A stretch of 64,000 nucleotides of DNA from Rothia sp. (in: high G+C Gram-positive bacteria) (GCA_030529845.1 JAUMWB010000001.1:717729-781728), one strand, 5' to 3'; shown: positions 8,514-17,282, counted from the first letter of the stretch. Notes: generated by a model from the sequence alone, not told the origin. Made by a program: numbers and translations.

Positions 8514-11231
8514 ATGACGTTTTCACAGCTCACTCCCGTCCCTGCCCTGTGGCCCGGGGTTGACCCTGCCTGGTCCCAGCAACTGCAGGTGCCCTCGTCC
8601 GCCCCGGTAGAGCACCCCGGTACCAGCCGCCGCTGGCACTACCTCGATAACGGCCCCGCCCTTGAGGCCGCCGGACGCACCCCTGTGGGTACCGTGCTGG
8701 CGGTACACGGCAACCCCACCTGGTCTTACCTCTGGCGGTCGGTTCTTGCGGCCGCTAGCGAGGCCGAGCACCCTTGGCGCGTAGTCGCCATTGACCAGCT
8801 CGATATGGGCTACTCCGAACGCACCGGCCTGACCCGCTCGCTCTCGGACCGCATCGCCGATGTGGGCGACTTTACCGCAGCCCTAGGCCTTGATTCGACA
8901 GAGCTTCCCCTGGTGACCCTGGCTCATGACTGGGGCGGACTCATCTCGCTGGGCTGGGCTCTACGCCACCGGGATATTGCCTCGGGGCTCATGCTGACCA
9001 ACACCGCTGTCTATCATGACGCCGGTGAGAAGATTCCCGTTGCTCTGCAAGCTGCCCTCAACCCGGCGCTACATTCCTGGGCTACCGAAAAGTCCACAGC
9101 CTTTATCGATGTGACGCTTGGGCTAGCTCGGGGCGGTCTGGATGCAGCGGTCAAAAAAGCATATAAACTGCCCTACACCACTGCCGAACACCGGGTGGGC
9201 GTGCGCAATTTTGTGGCTGATATTCCCGCAACCGAAGCGGCAGCCAGCTACCGGCCTATGGTCTCTGTTGCCGAAGGTATCACCGAGCTAGATTTACCTG
9301 CCCTGATGCTCTGGGGCACCAAAGACCCGGTCTTCCAGCGCCGCTACATGGCAGATTTGGCTGCCCGCCTGCCGCAGGCCGATATCCACCGGTTTGAAAC
9401 TGCCAGCCACCTGGTAGCAGAAGATGAAGACATCGCCAGCCCCATTCTGGCCTGGCTCACCGAGCACTTTGTTTCCGCAACTACCCAGCGCGAACTCCAT
9501 CAGGCTGCCCGAGCCCAGCTGATCACTGACCAAGCCCCCTACCGCCCCATGGGAGCAGAACTGGCAGATCGGTCGGCCGACAGCTCCCTGGCAATCGTCG
9601 ATATGAGTAGCAAGGGGGACGGCACACAGGTAGCTGCCCAGCTGTCGTGGTCTGAGCTGGCTGCCGAGGTTGATCGGGTAGCCTCAGGCCTGCACCGGCT
9701 GGGGGTTAATCCCGGGGACCGCGTTAACCTGCTGGTTCCGCCCGGTATCAAGCTCACCACCCTGATTTATGCCTGCCTCAAGATTGGCGCTGTGATTGTT
9801 GTTGCCGATACCGGCCTGGGGGCAGCTGGGTTGACGCGTGCTCTCAAGGGGGCCCGCCCGTCCTGGCTGATCGGCATTCCGACTGCTCTGGCCCTGGCCC
9901 GTACCCTGGGCTGGCCCGGGCAGCGTATTGCAGCCGCTTCCTTGCCCGCTTCCGCCGCCCGCGCCCTGGGTGTGGTGGCCTCGGTTGATGACTTTGCAAC
10001 CCCGGAGATTTTTGCGGCAGCTGACCCGGACCCCGATGCGGACGCCGCTATCCTCTACACCTCTGGATCTACCGGCCCAGCTAAGGGCGTGGTCTACACC
10101 CACCGCCAGTTGGCCGCCATGAGAGACACGATCGCTGCCACCTATGATCTGGCAGCCGGAAGTGGTCTGGTCGCAGGCTTTGCCCCCTTCGCGCTGCTGG
10201 GCCCGGCCCTGGGTGCCACATCCGTCACCCCGGCCATGGACGTCACCAAACCTAAGACCCTGACCGCTTCCGCCCTGGCGTCCGCTGCCCAGGCTATCGG
10301 GGCAACCACAGTCTTTGCCTCACCGGCAGCGCTCATGAACGTACTCGAAACGGTCGATGGGCTCACCAGCCAGCAGCAGGCAGCCCTGGGGCAGGTGACT
10401 ACCCTGCTCTCAGCCGGTGCCCCTATTACCTCTCCCCTGCTAGCCCGCCTGCAGGCCCTACTCCCGGCAGCCTCCCTGCATACCCCCTACGGCATGACTG
10501 AGGCTCTTCCCACCACAGACGTTTCCTTTGCCGAAATTCAGCAGGCTGAGCAGGACGCTTCAGACGGGCTTACCGGAGCTGGCGGCGGGGTCTGTGTAGG
10601 TGTGCCCGTCCACGGGGCTGCCCTGCAGATCGCTCCCCTACTGTCGGATGGAACTGCCTCAACCGAGGTCACTACCGAGCCCGGTATTACCGGTGAGATT
10701 CTGGTGTCTGCACCGCACATCAAGGACCGCTACGACACCCTCTGGGTCACCGAGCGCACCTCAAGTTCAACTCCCGGCTGGCACCGCACCGGCGATGTGG
10801 GGCATTTTGATGCTAGCGGACGCCTGTGGGTCGAGGGCCGTCTTGCCCACGTGCTGGTGACCGCCCAGGGTGTGCTCACCCCGGTCGCCCTGGAACAGGC
10901 CGCCGAGCTCGATGCCGAGGTGCGCCGGGCAGCAGCCGTGGCGACCGGCCCGGCCGGGGCGGCGTCCGTCCTGATCGTGGCCGAAGTTGGCACCACCTTC
11001 CGGGGTAAGAAGACCCGCAACGGTCTGGCACCAGCCGACCTAGCCCAGCGGGTGCGGGAGCGGGTACTGGCTGAGACCGGCTTAGAGGTATCGGCTGTGC
11101 TGGTAGTTGCGGAGCACCCCACCGATGTGCGGCACAACTCGAAGATTGACCGCCCGGTGCTTGCTGCCTGGGCCCAGCAGCTGCTGGAAGGCAAGCGGGC
11201 CCGTCTGGGCAAGGGGGTTATCGCGTGGTAG
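8514..11231 (+). CDS. oleBC: OleBC fusion: beta-lactone decarboxylase plus beta-lactone synthetase
   Basis: 905-aa fusion. Residues 1-320 form an alpha/beta hydrolase of the haloalkane dehalogenase type (OleB): HGNPTW at 65-70, nucleophile Asp139 in HDWGG, and a late His in TASHLVAED. Residues about 330-905 form an AMP-forming acyl-CoA-ligase-like enzyme (OleC): P-loop YTSGSTGPAKG near residue 512, TPYGMTE, WHRTGDVG, and a C-terminal lysine region. In the known pathway OleC closes a beta-hydroxy acid to a beta-lactone, and OleB removes CO2 to give the cis-olefin. The fusion is typical of actinobacteria, whereas Gram-negative bacteria have separate genes. It overlaps oleD by 7 bp, suggesting coupled translation. 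Confidence 0.92.
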   Translation: MTFSQLTPVPALWPGVDPAWSQQLQVPSSAPVEHPGTSRRWHYLDNGPALEAAGRTPVGTVLAVHGNPTWSYLWRSVLAAASEAEHPWRVVAIDQLDMGYSERTGLTRSLSDRIADVGDFTAALGLDSTELPLVTLAHDWGGLISLGWALRHRDIASGLMLTNTAVYHDAGEKIPVALQAALNPALHSWATEKSTAFIDVTLGLARGGLDAAVKKAYKLPYTTAEHRVGVRNFVADIPATEAAASYRPMVSVAEGITELDLPALMLWGTKDPVFQRRYMADLAARLPQADIHRFETASHLVAEDEDIASPILAWLTEHFVSATTQRELHQAARAQLITDQAPYRPMGAELADRSADSSLAIVDMSSKGDGTQVAAQLSWSELAAEVDRVASGLHRLGVNPGDRVNLLVPPGIKLTTLIYACLKIGAVIVVADTGLGAAGLTRALKGARPSWLIGIPTALALARTLGWPGQRIAAASLPASAARALGVVASVDDFATPEIFAAADPDPDADAAILYTSGSTGPAKGVVYTHRQLAAMRDTIAATYDLAAGSGLVAGFAPFALLGPALGATSVTPAMDVTKPKTLTASALASAAQAIGATTVFASPAALMNVLETVDGLTSQQQAALGQVTTLLSAGAPITSPLLARLQALLPAASLHTPYGMTEALPTTDVSFAEIQQAEQDASDGLTGAGGGVCVGVPVHGAALQIAPLLSDGTASTEVTTEPGITGEILVSAPHIKDRYDTLWVTERTSSSTPGWHRTGDVGHFDASGRLWVEGRLAHVLVTAQGVLTPVALEQAAELDAEVRRAAAVATGPAGAASVLIVAEVGTTFRGKKTRNGLAPADLAQRVRERVLAETGLEVSAVLVVAEHPTDVRHNSKIDRPVLAAWAQQLLEGKRARLGKGVIAW

Positions 11232-12295
11232 TCTCGTTGCGTCCGCTCGCCCCCGAGTTCTGTCGGCCAGCCCGTGCTGAGCGGGTGCTGGTCACCGGTG
11301 CCTCTGGGCTTCTTGGCCGCGAAGTCGTCTTTGCTCTGCTCCGTGCCGGCTACTCTGTGCGAGCCTTTCAACGTGGAGACTCCGGTATCGCCGAGATACT
11401 CCCTGCCCACCTGGCCAACCACTTTGACCAGGTGCAGGGTTCTCTCACCGACCAGCTGGCGGTCCGCCGGGCTGTCACCGACGTTCAGGGTGTTATCCAC
11501 CTGGCAGCCAAGGTATCTGTGGTCGGAGACTGGGAGGATTACCGGCAGGTCAATATTGAGGGCACCCGCACCCTGCTCGATGCCGCCCGTGCAGTGGGTA
11601 TCGGTAAGTTCCTGCACACGTCCTCGCCCTCGGTAGCCCATACGGGGGCCTCGATCGTAGGCGAGGGCAACCCACCTGCCAGCCCCCGTCACGCGCGGGG
11701 CAACTATGCCCGTTCTAAGGCCGAGTCTGAGATGCTAGCCCTAAGCTACGATGCGGATAATTTCTGGGTGGGTGTGCTGCGCCCCCATATCGTTTGGGGC
11801 CCCGGCGATACCCAGCTGGTGGAACGAGTGCTAGAACGCGCCGCTGCTGGCCGCCTGCCCCTGCTCAATCGGGGCACAGCCATGATCGACACCCTCTACA
11901 TCGACAACGGGGCGGACGCCTTCGTGCGTGGCTACCAGCGTCTTGAGACTATCCGCGGGGTGCCCCTGGTGGTGACGAACGGCCAGCCCCGCCCGGTCGG
12001 TGAAATTATCTCCGGTATGTGTAGCGCCTGCGGCGTCAAGCCCCCGGCTTACTCGCTACCGGCGTCCGTGGCCTACGGGCTGGGTTTGGCCTTGGAAAAG
12101 GTCTGGGCCCGTTGTGCCCCCGGGCAGATTCCCCCGCTGACCTCTTTCTTAGCCGAGCAGCTCTCCACCGCCCACTGGTTCGACCAGCGCACCACCCGGG
12201 AGCTTCTGGGCTGGTCCCCGGCTGTTTCCCTGGATGAGGGGTATGAGCGGCTGGGTGATTTCTACGGTCGAAGATTCGCAGCAACTACTAACTAG
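11225..12295 (+). CDS. oleD: OleD, NADPH-dependent 2-alkyl-3-ketoacid reductase (SDR)
   Basis: Extended short-chain dehydrogenase, 356 aa, from a GTG that lies inside the end of oleBC. It carries the Rossmann motif GASGLLG at residues 25-31 and the catalytic pair Tyr161/Lys165 in NYARSKAES. In the olefin pathway it reduces the OleA beta-keto acid to the beta-hydroxy acid used by OleC. It is the last gene of the operon and converges on mutM; a structured repeat element lies between the two stops. The pathway position is well supported by its neighbours; on sequence alone it could be mistaken for a 3-beta-hydroxysteroid dehydrogenase. Confidence 0.9.
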   Translation: MVVSLRPLAPEFCRPARAERVLVTGASGLLGREVVFALLRAGYSVRAFQRGDSGIAEILPAHLANHFDQVQGSLTDQLAVRRAVTDVQGVIHLAAKVSVVGDWEDYRQVNIEGTRTLLDAARAVGIGKFLHTSSPSVAHTGASIVGEGNPPASPRHARGNYARSKAESEMLALSYDADNFWVGVLRPHIVWGPGDTQLVERVLERAAAGRLPLLNRGTAMIDTLYIDNGADAFVRGYQRLETIRGVPLVVTNGQPRPVGEIISGMCSACGVKPPAYSLPASVAYGLGLALEKVWARCAPGQIPPLTSFLAEQLSTAHWFDQRTTRELLGWSPAVSLDEGYERLGDFYGRRFAATTN

Positions 12296-12308
12296 CTCAT
12301 CTCACATA

Positions 12309-12412
12309 GGCAGGCAGAGCGCCGTCGGCCAGCTGGACCGGGGCTGGCGGTGAATTGGGCGAGCGCCCCGCGCGAGCCCAAGAGGGTCGCTGACCTAGGC
12401 GTTCTGCCTGCC
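12309..12412. repeat. Structured intergenic repeat, copy A
   Basis: A 104-bp element between the oleD and mutM stops. The outer stem (12309-12323 with 12398-12412) is 15 bp with one G.T pair. Inside is a second stem, GTCGGC with GCTGAC, then a core hairpin TTGGGC-GA-GCGC-CCC-GCGC-GA-GCCCAA. A related element (copy B) follows serA at 57241-57360, in the same orientation relative to the gene it follows. It may also end transcription from both convergent genes, although no T-tract is present. Confidence 0.75.
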
Positions 12413-12424
12413 GTCTGATGATGG

Positions 12425-13378
12425 TTACATTCCTCTGGGTTTCCGTTGGCAATGGGGGCACCGGTAGGAGCTCCTGCCCCCGAAGGGCTCCCGCACCATC
12501 AGCGAGATGCGCCCCGCTTCTAGGCAGCGGTGGCAGGGCTGGCCTGCCTGCCCGTAGGCCTTGAGGGAGCGGTCGAAGTAGCCCGATTCTCCGTTGACAT
12601 TAACGTAGAGGGCATCGAAGCTGGTGCCGCCCTGGGCCAGGGCGTCCCGCATGACCGTGCGCGCAGCGTCCACGAGTTCACGGGCGGTTGAGGCGGAGAT
12701 ACTCTTGGCCGGTTTAGCGTAGTGCAGGCGGGCTCTCCAGAGGGCCTCGTCGGCGTAGATGTTGCCCACCCCGGAGATAGCGCTTTGATTGAGCAGGAGC
12801 TTTTTGATGCCTGTGGAGGTCCCCAGCATGGTGCGTCTGAACTGCCCAAAGTCGAAGTAGGGGTCAAGCGGGTCACGGGCGATGTGGGCAACAGCCTGCG
12901 GGATCAGGGGCAGGCTCAGAGCGGACGCGGACGCCCCCGGCACCGGCTGCCCGGCGGCGTTGTGCACGGGCAGCAGGGGGCTTACAAACATGCCGCCGAA
13001 AATACGCTGGTCCACAAAGCGCAGGGTGAGCGGGGCTTCGCGCCCGCTCTCATCGGTTGCACCGGCTAGGTCAATGAGCACCTTGAGGTGCTTTTCTGCT
13101 GGCAGCTCGGGGTCTTTGAGGAGCACCTGGCCGCTCATGCCCAGGTGAACTACCAGGGCAAAGTCTTCGTTGCCCTCAAAGAGCAGCCAGAGGTACTTAC
13201 CTCGTCTTGCCACATCGATAATCCTTTGACCTGTGAGTAGCCGCTCGAAATCCACCGGCCCGGCCTCGTGGCGCCGCACCGAGCGTCCGTCCACCACCTG
13301 CACGCGCTCCATCAGTGCCCCCAGGATGTGCCCGGCTAGACCCCGGCGAACCACCTCAACCTCGGGTAACTCTGGCAT
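12425..13378 (-). CDS. mutM: Formamidopyrimidine-DNA glycosylase (MutM/Fpg)
   Basis: Base-excision repair glycosylase/AP lyase for 8-oxoguanine. The start is moved to the ATG at 13376-13378 so that the protein begins MPELPEVE: the N-terminal Pro2 and Glu3 are the catalytic residues, and GGCGGAG upstream is a good ribosome-binding site. 317 aa. A central helix-two-turn-helix region is followed by a C-terminal zinc finger with four Cys (CHRC and CPHC). Part of the conserved rnc-mutM-smc order, but a permease gene separates it from rnc and the ole operon separates it from smc. Confidence 0.95.
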   Translation of the reverse strand: MPELPEVEVVRRGLAGHILGALMERVQVVDGRSVRRHEAGPVDFERLLTGQRIIDVARRGKYLWLLFEGNEDFALVVHLGMSGQVLLKDPELPAEKHLKVLIDLAGATDESGREAPLTLRFVDQRIFGGMFVSPLLPVHNAAGQPVPGASASALSLPLIPQAVAHIARDPLDPYFDFGQFRRTMLGTSTGIKKLLLNQSAISGVGNIYADEALWRARLHYAKPAKSISASTARELVDAARTVMRDALAQGGTSFDALYVNVNGESGYFDRSLKAYGQAGQPCHRCLEAGRISLMVREPFGGRSSYRCPHCQRKPRGM

Positions 13379-13544
13379 ATTCACTCCGCCTTTCGAAAAA
13401 TGAAAAAATATGCACCGCGTGGTGCCCACACCTTGAACATATCAGGTGCAGAATAGACCCTGTGCATTCTCACCTGCAACCAGCCTACTGATATTGAGCT
13501 GGTGGCAGGGGTAGAACCAACCCTTCTGTATCAAGGAGAGACTT

Positions 13545-15053
13545 TTGTCGACACCCCCACCCCCCAGAGGGCAGCACGCCGATGTGCCGTCCTTCGCCCA
13601 CGAGCAAGAGGGCTTCCAGCAGGGGCTCAAGCCCCGCCAGATTCAGATGATTGCCATGGGCGGTTCTATCGGAACCGGCCTCTTTCTCGGCGCGGGCGGA
13701 CGCCTGCACGATGCTGGCCCCTCCCTCATCTTCCTCTACGCGATTGCCGGTTTTTTCGGTTACATGATTTTGCGGCAGCTGGGTGAACTGGTCAGTTACC
13801 GTCCCTCGTCCGGCTCTTTCGTCAGCTACACCCGCGAATTTTACGGCGAAAAATGGGCCTTCTTCGTGGGCTGGATGTACTGGTTCTCCTGGGCCGCTAC
13901 CGCCATTGTGGACGCCACCGCTATCGCCATCTACTTCAACTGGTTTGGCCAGTACATCCCTGCTATCGAGCAGATTGACCAGTGGGTCGTGGCCCTCATC
14001 GTCATTGTTGTGGTGGTATCGATGAACCTGATTTCGGTCAAAATCTTCGGTGAACTGGAGTTCTGGTTTGCCCTGATTAAGGTCGGCTCCCTGGTGCTCT
14101 TCATGATCATCGGTATCTTCTTCGTTATCTTCGGTACCCCCACCGGCTCACCCGTGGGCTTTACCCACATCGCCGAGTCCGGTTTCCTGCCCAACGGCCT
14201 GATGGCGGCACTGGTTGTCTCCCAGGGTGTTATCTTCGCCTACTCCGGCATTGAGCTGGTCGGTACTGCCTCGGGTGAAATTAAGGACCCCCGCAAGGCT
14301 ATCCCCAAGGCCATCAACACCGTGGTCTGGCGTATTGCCCTCTTCTATGTAGGCTCCGTACTGTTGCTCTCCCTGCTGCTACCTTACGAAGCCTACTCGG
14401 CTGACGAATCTCCCTTCGTGACCTTCTTCGGTTCCATCGGTGTGGACTACGCCGCCCCCATCATGCAGCTGGTGGTCATTACCGCAGCGGCCTCATCGCT
14501 GAATGCGGGTCTCTACTCCACCGGCCGTATCACCCACTCTATGGCTATGAACGGCTCAGCTCCCCGTTTCACCGGGGCAATGAGTAAGTCGGGCGTACCC
14601 ATCGGCGGCATTCTACTCACCGGCGCGGTAGCCCTGCTCGGAGTGGCTATCAACTACTGGAAGCCCTCCGAGGCCTTCGAAATCGTCCTCAACATCTCAG
14701 CTGTCTGTATCGTGATTGGCTGGATGGCTATCACGCTCCCCCACCTACGTTTTGTAGCCATGGCCCGCCGGGGCCAGCGTGTCCGCCCCGAATATCGGGC
14801 TCCCCTAGCTCCCGTGACCAACTGGCTGACCATGGCCTTCTTGGTGGGTGTTCTGGTGCTGATCGCCTTCGACTACCCCATCGGCACCTACGCCCTGGCC
14901 GCTATGGCCCTGGTAGTACCGATTCTGGTTATTGGCTGGTTGGCCGTCCGCAAGCGGGTTCGGGCTCTAGCAGCCGAGCGTGCCCAGCAGGTATCCACCC
15001 AGACCACCTCGATTAACATCGTGGGTAGGGACGACGAGATCGGTCTGCCCTAG
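13545..15053 (+). CDS. Amino acid permease, APC family (AnsP/GabP/CycA-like)
   Basis: 502-aa, 12-helix amino acid/proton symporter. The TTG start has AAGGAGAG eight bases upstream. The family signature is in helix 1, GGSIGTGLFLGAG, followed by GELVSYRPSSGSFVSYTREF; the region around residue 120 (WSAATAIVD-like, here WAATAIVDATA) and the GQYIP motif resemble asparagine (AnsP) and D-serine/D-alanine/glycine (CycA) permeases. The substrate is not settled. It sits on the plus strand between mutM and rnc, both minus-strand genes of a normally adjacent group. Confidence 0.88.
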   Translation: MSTPPPPRGQHADVPSFAHEQEGFQQGLKPRQIQMIAMGGSIGTGLFLGAGGRLHDAGPSLIFLYAIAGFFGYMILRQLGELVSYRPSSGSFVSYTREFYGEKWAFFVGWMYWFSWAATAIVDATAIAIYFNWFGQYIPAIEQIDQWVVALIVIVVVVSMNLISVKIFGELEFWFALIKVGSLVLFMIIGIFFVIFGTPTGSPVGFTHIAESGFLPNGLMAALVVSQGVIFAYSGIELVGTASGEIKDPRKAIPKAINTVVWRIALFYVGSVLLLSLLLPYEAYSADESPFVTFFGSIGVDYAAPIMQLVVITAAASSLNAGLYSTGRITHSMAMNGSAPRFTGAMSKSGVPIGGILLTGAVALLGVAINYWKPSEAFEIVLNISAVCIVIGWMAITLPHLRFVAMARRGQRVRPEYRAPLAPVTNWLTMAFLVGVLVLIAFDYPIGTYALAAMALVVPILVIGWLAVRKRVRALAAERAQQVSTQTTSINIVGRDDEIGLP

Positions 15054-15087
15054 CTCCCAGCACAGCAAGAGGCAGAGAAAAAGAAGG

Positions 15088-15127
15088 GGCGGGCCCACCG
15101 TTTGATACGGTGGACCCGCCCTCCTTT
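15088..15127. terminator. Bidirectional terminator between the permease gene and rnc
   Basis: Near-perfect 14-bp inverted repeat (15088-15101 with 15107-15120, one mismatch, 5-nt loop). It is followed on the plus strand by CTCCTTTT and on the minus strand by CCTTCTTTTT. It serves both convergent genes. Confidence 0.85.
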
Positions 15128-15164
15128 TGAGCACTGCATTGAGGTTCTGCAGACAGCCGGGGCT

Positions 15165-15848
15165 TTAGCCGTAAACCTTATAGTAGGCCTGCTCAGCGGC
15201 CATACGCTCAGCTTCTTTTTTGCTGGTGCCCTTGCCCTGACCCATCACCTTGCCAGCCAAGAGAACCTTGGCAGTGTAGCGGCGAGCGTGGTCAGGGCCG
15301 GTGCCCTCCACCTCGTAGACGGGTTCGCCGGTTCCCTGGGCTGCGGCGTACTCCTGGATCTCAGTCTTCCAGTCACGGCCCACGTTCAGGGTTTTGTTAT
15401 CGTCTAGCAGGTGCGCAGTATGGTCAAGCACCAACTGGTGGGCAGCTTTAGCCCCGTGCTTCATGTACACGGCGCCGAAGACAGCCTCCATGGTGTCAGC
15501 CAGAATAGAATCCTTATCGGCACCACCGCTTTTCTTCTCCCCCTTACCCAGGCGGACGCAGGGCCCCAGCTTGAGGCTGCGGGCCAGGTTTGCCAGGGTG
15601 CGGGTGGAAACAATCACGTGGTGGCGCTTGACCAGCTCACCCTCGGGCAGGTCAGGGAATTTGATGTAGAGCTCTGAGGCGACGGCCAGCGACAGCACCG
15701 AGTCACCCAGGAATTCTAGGCGCTCGTTGTGGGGTATGCCGCCGTTTTCAAAGGAGTAGGAGCGGTGAGTCATTGCAAGCTGAAACGTCTCGGTATCGAG
15801 ATCGATACCGAGACGTTTCAGAAACTCTTGTGATGCAGAGTTAGTCAT
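15165..15848 (-). CDS. rnc: Ribonuclease III
   Basis: Double-strand-specific endoribonuclease for rRNA and mRNA processing, 227 aa. The signature NERLEFLGDSVLS near residue 41 and the second metal-site stretch DTMEAVFGAVY are present, followed by a C-terminal dsRNA-binding domain (KTEIQEYAAAQG to KEAERMAAEQAYYKV). It lies 10 bp after rpmF and is probably cotranscribed with yceD and rpmF. Confidence 0.97.
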   Translation of the reverse strand: MTNSASQEFLKRLGIDLDTETFQLAMTHRSYSFENGGIPHNERLEFLGDSVLSLAVASELYIKFPDLPEGELVKRHHVIVSTRTLANLARSLKLGPCVRLGKGEKKSGGADKDSILADTMEAVFGAVYMKHGAKAAHQLVLDHTAHLLDDNKTLNVGRDWKTEIQEYAAAQGTGEPVYEVEGTGPDHARRYTAKVLLAGKVMGQGKGTSKKEAERMAAEQAYYKVYG

Positions 15849-15858
15849 AAGGCGCGAA

Positions 15859-16062
15859 TTAGGCGTCAGCTACCTTGCGGCCCTTGTACTCGTAGAAGAG
15901 TTCGTTGCCGGCTGAGTCAGTCACGAGCTTTGCCTGGTGGGGCAGGGAGTAGGTGACGCGACCGTTTTCTACGGTCTTGACCAGCTGAGGAACGGAAGCC
16001 TTCCACTGGGAACGGCGGGCGCGGGTGTTAGCACGGGACATTTTCCGCTTGGGAACAGCCAC
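15859..16062 (-). CDS. rpmF: 50S ribosomal protein L32
   Basis: 67 aa, starting [20 protein letters not shown], the L32 signature. It has no cysteines: the four zinc-binding Cys of the C+ form are absent, so this is the zinc-independent (C-) type often seen in actinobacteria. It follows yceD (DUF177), which is its regular neighbour across bacteria, and precedes rnc. Confidence 0.97.
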   Translation of the reverse strand: MAVPKRKMSRANTRARRSQWKASVPQLVKTVENGRVTYSLPHQAKLVTDSAGNELFYEYKGRKVADA

Positions 16063-16095
16063 AGCTATCTCTTTTCTCTTGTTGCTTTATAAGTT

Positions 16096-16683
16096 TTATT
16101 TGTCGTTCGCATCGAGCAACGCTGATAGCGCGTTCCACCGGGGGTCGATGACCTCATGATGGTGCTCGGGGTCGTCCTCAAGGCGTGCACCACATTCGGA
16201 GCACAGGCCCTGGCAGGAGTCACTGCAAACAGGTTGGAACGGCAGTTGAAGAATCACTGCGTCCCGCAGCGCCGGTTCGAGATCAATTTCATCGTTCTCT
16301 ACGGCGTACTGCTCATCTACTTCATCTTCGGGGCCGCCTTCGGGGGCCTTCTCGAAAACAAAAAGCTCTTGAACATCGGCTGTAACATCAAAGTCAACCG
16401 GGTCTAGGCAGAGGCTGCATTCACCGGAAACGGTGACAGTTGCAGTACCAGTTACCAAGATACCATCTGAAACGGATTCCAGGCGAACATTGAGGTCAAT
16501 GTCGCTGCCTTCTTCCGCCTCAATCAGAGCGTTGCCAAAATTGCTTGGCGCTGGCAGAACTTCATCAAGGGTCTCCATAGCGCCCGGGCGATGAGCTAGA
16601 TCTCGAACCGAGATCTTAAGGGGCGATGAATCTTTTCGTGAAATGACGAACTCCCTATCGAATGTTTTAAACCAAGTACCCAT
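16096..16683 (-). CDS. YceD/DUF177 family protein
   Basis: 195 aa. DUF177 proteins are nearly always encoded beside rpmF and are linked to 23S rRNA accumulation and ribosome assembly, although the exact action is unknown. Two Cys pairs are visible: CSLC near residue 97, and CSDSCQGLCSECG near residue 160, a likely metal site. The middle is very acidic. It is the first gene of a yceD-rpmF-rnc unit; coaD ends 64 bp upstream. Confidence 0.9.
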   Translation of the reverse strand: MGTWFKTFDREFVISRKDSSPLKISVRDLAHRPGAMETLDEVLPAPSNFGNALIEAEEGSDIDLNVRLESVSDGILVTGTATVTVSGECSLCLDPVDFDVTADVQELFVFEKAPEGGPEDEVDEQYAVENDEIDLEPALRDAVILQLPFQPVCSDSCQGLCSECGARLEDDPEHHHEVIDPRWNALSALLDANDK

Positions 16684-16747
16684 TTTAGGGGTTTAAGACC
16701 AGCCGAATCAAGCGCTCTCTGATTAACCCCCTGTTTGGCTGACCACA

Positions 16748-17236
16748 TTAATCCTTGATGTATTTCTCTGGGTAAAGTGCCCGCTGCACCGCCCGCGGAA
16801 CGAAAGCACGGACGTCCCCTCCATAGCCTGCCACCTCTTTGACGATGGTGGAGGAAATATGGTTGTACTTGGGATCACCGGCGATAAAGCTGGTCTCAAC
16901 TCCGGCGATATGCCGGTTCATGGAGGCCATGGGGGCTTCGTATTCGTAGTCAACGGTGTTGCGAAGCCCCTTCACAATGAGCACAGAGCCCTGCTCTCGC
17001 ACAAAGTTAGCCAGCAGCTGCCCCTCGGGGAGCACCTTGGCACTCACCCCGTCGAACAGGGCAAAGGTTTCTTCAACCATGGCAACGCGCTCTTCGAGGC
17101 TAAAACGATACTTTTTCTTAGAATTGTGAGAGACCGCGACAATGACATTGCCGTAGATTTTGGCGGCGCGGGTGATGATTTCGACGTGACCGTTGTGGAT
17201 GGGGTCAAAGGAACCGGGGCAGACAACCAATTGCAT
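16748..17236 (-). CDS. coaD: Pantetheine-phosphate adenylyltransferase
   Basis: Penultimate step of coenzyme A synthesis: 4'-phosphopantetheine plus ATP to dephospho-CoA. 162 aa, full length. The nucleotidyltransferase motif PGSFDPIHNGH is at the N-terminus, and ISSTIVKEVA is the second active-site motif; KGLRNTVDYEYE and the SFIAGDPKYNHISS loop are typical. Divergent from the aminotransferase gene across 146 bp that contain a perfect palindrome. Confidence 0.97.
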   Translation of the reverse strand: MQLVVCPGSFDPIHNGHVEIITRAAKIYGNVIVAVSHNSKKKYRFSLEERVAMVEETFALFDGVSAKVLPEGQLLANFVREQGSVLIVKGLRNTVDYEYEAPMASMNRHIAGVETSFIAGDPKYNHISSTIVKEVAGYGGDVRAFVPRAVQRALYPEKYIKD

Positions 17237-17265
17237 GTCTCTAGGCTACCGCAGGTTGGTTAGGT

Positions 17266-17282
17266 ATGACACACTGTGTCAT
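17266..17282. promoter_or_regulatory. Perfect 17-bp palindrome between coaD and the aminotransferase gene
   Basis: ATGACACACTGTGTCAT: two 8-bp arms around a central C. It lies 30 bp before the coaD start and about 100 bp before the divergent aminotransferase gene. The size and symmetry fit a dimeric repressor site. The regulator is unknown. Confidence 0.5.

Noticed and set aside
10730-11692. 320-codon minus-strand frame over oleBC and oleD
   Set aside because: Antisense to two conserved enzymes; low-complexity Arg/Ser/Thr translation and no ribosome-binding site.
12309-12412. The structured repeat as a simple terminator of oleD and mutM
   Set aside because: No T-tract on either strand and a shared internal core with copy B; a terminator alone does not explain it, although it may also stop transcription.
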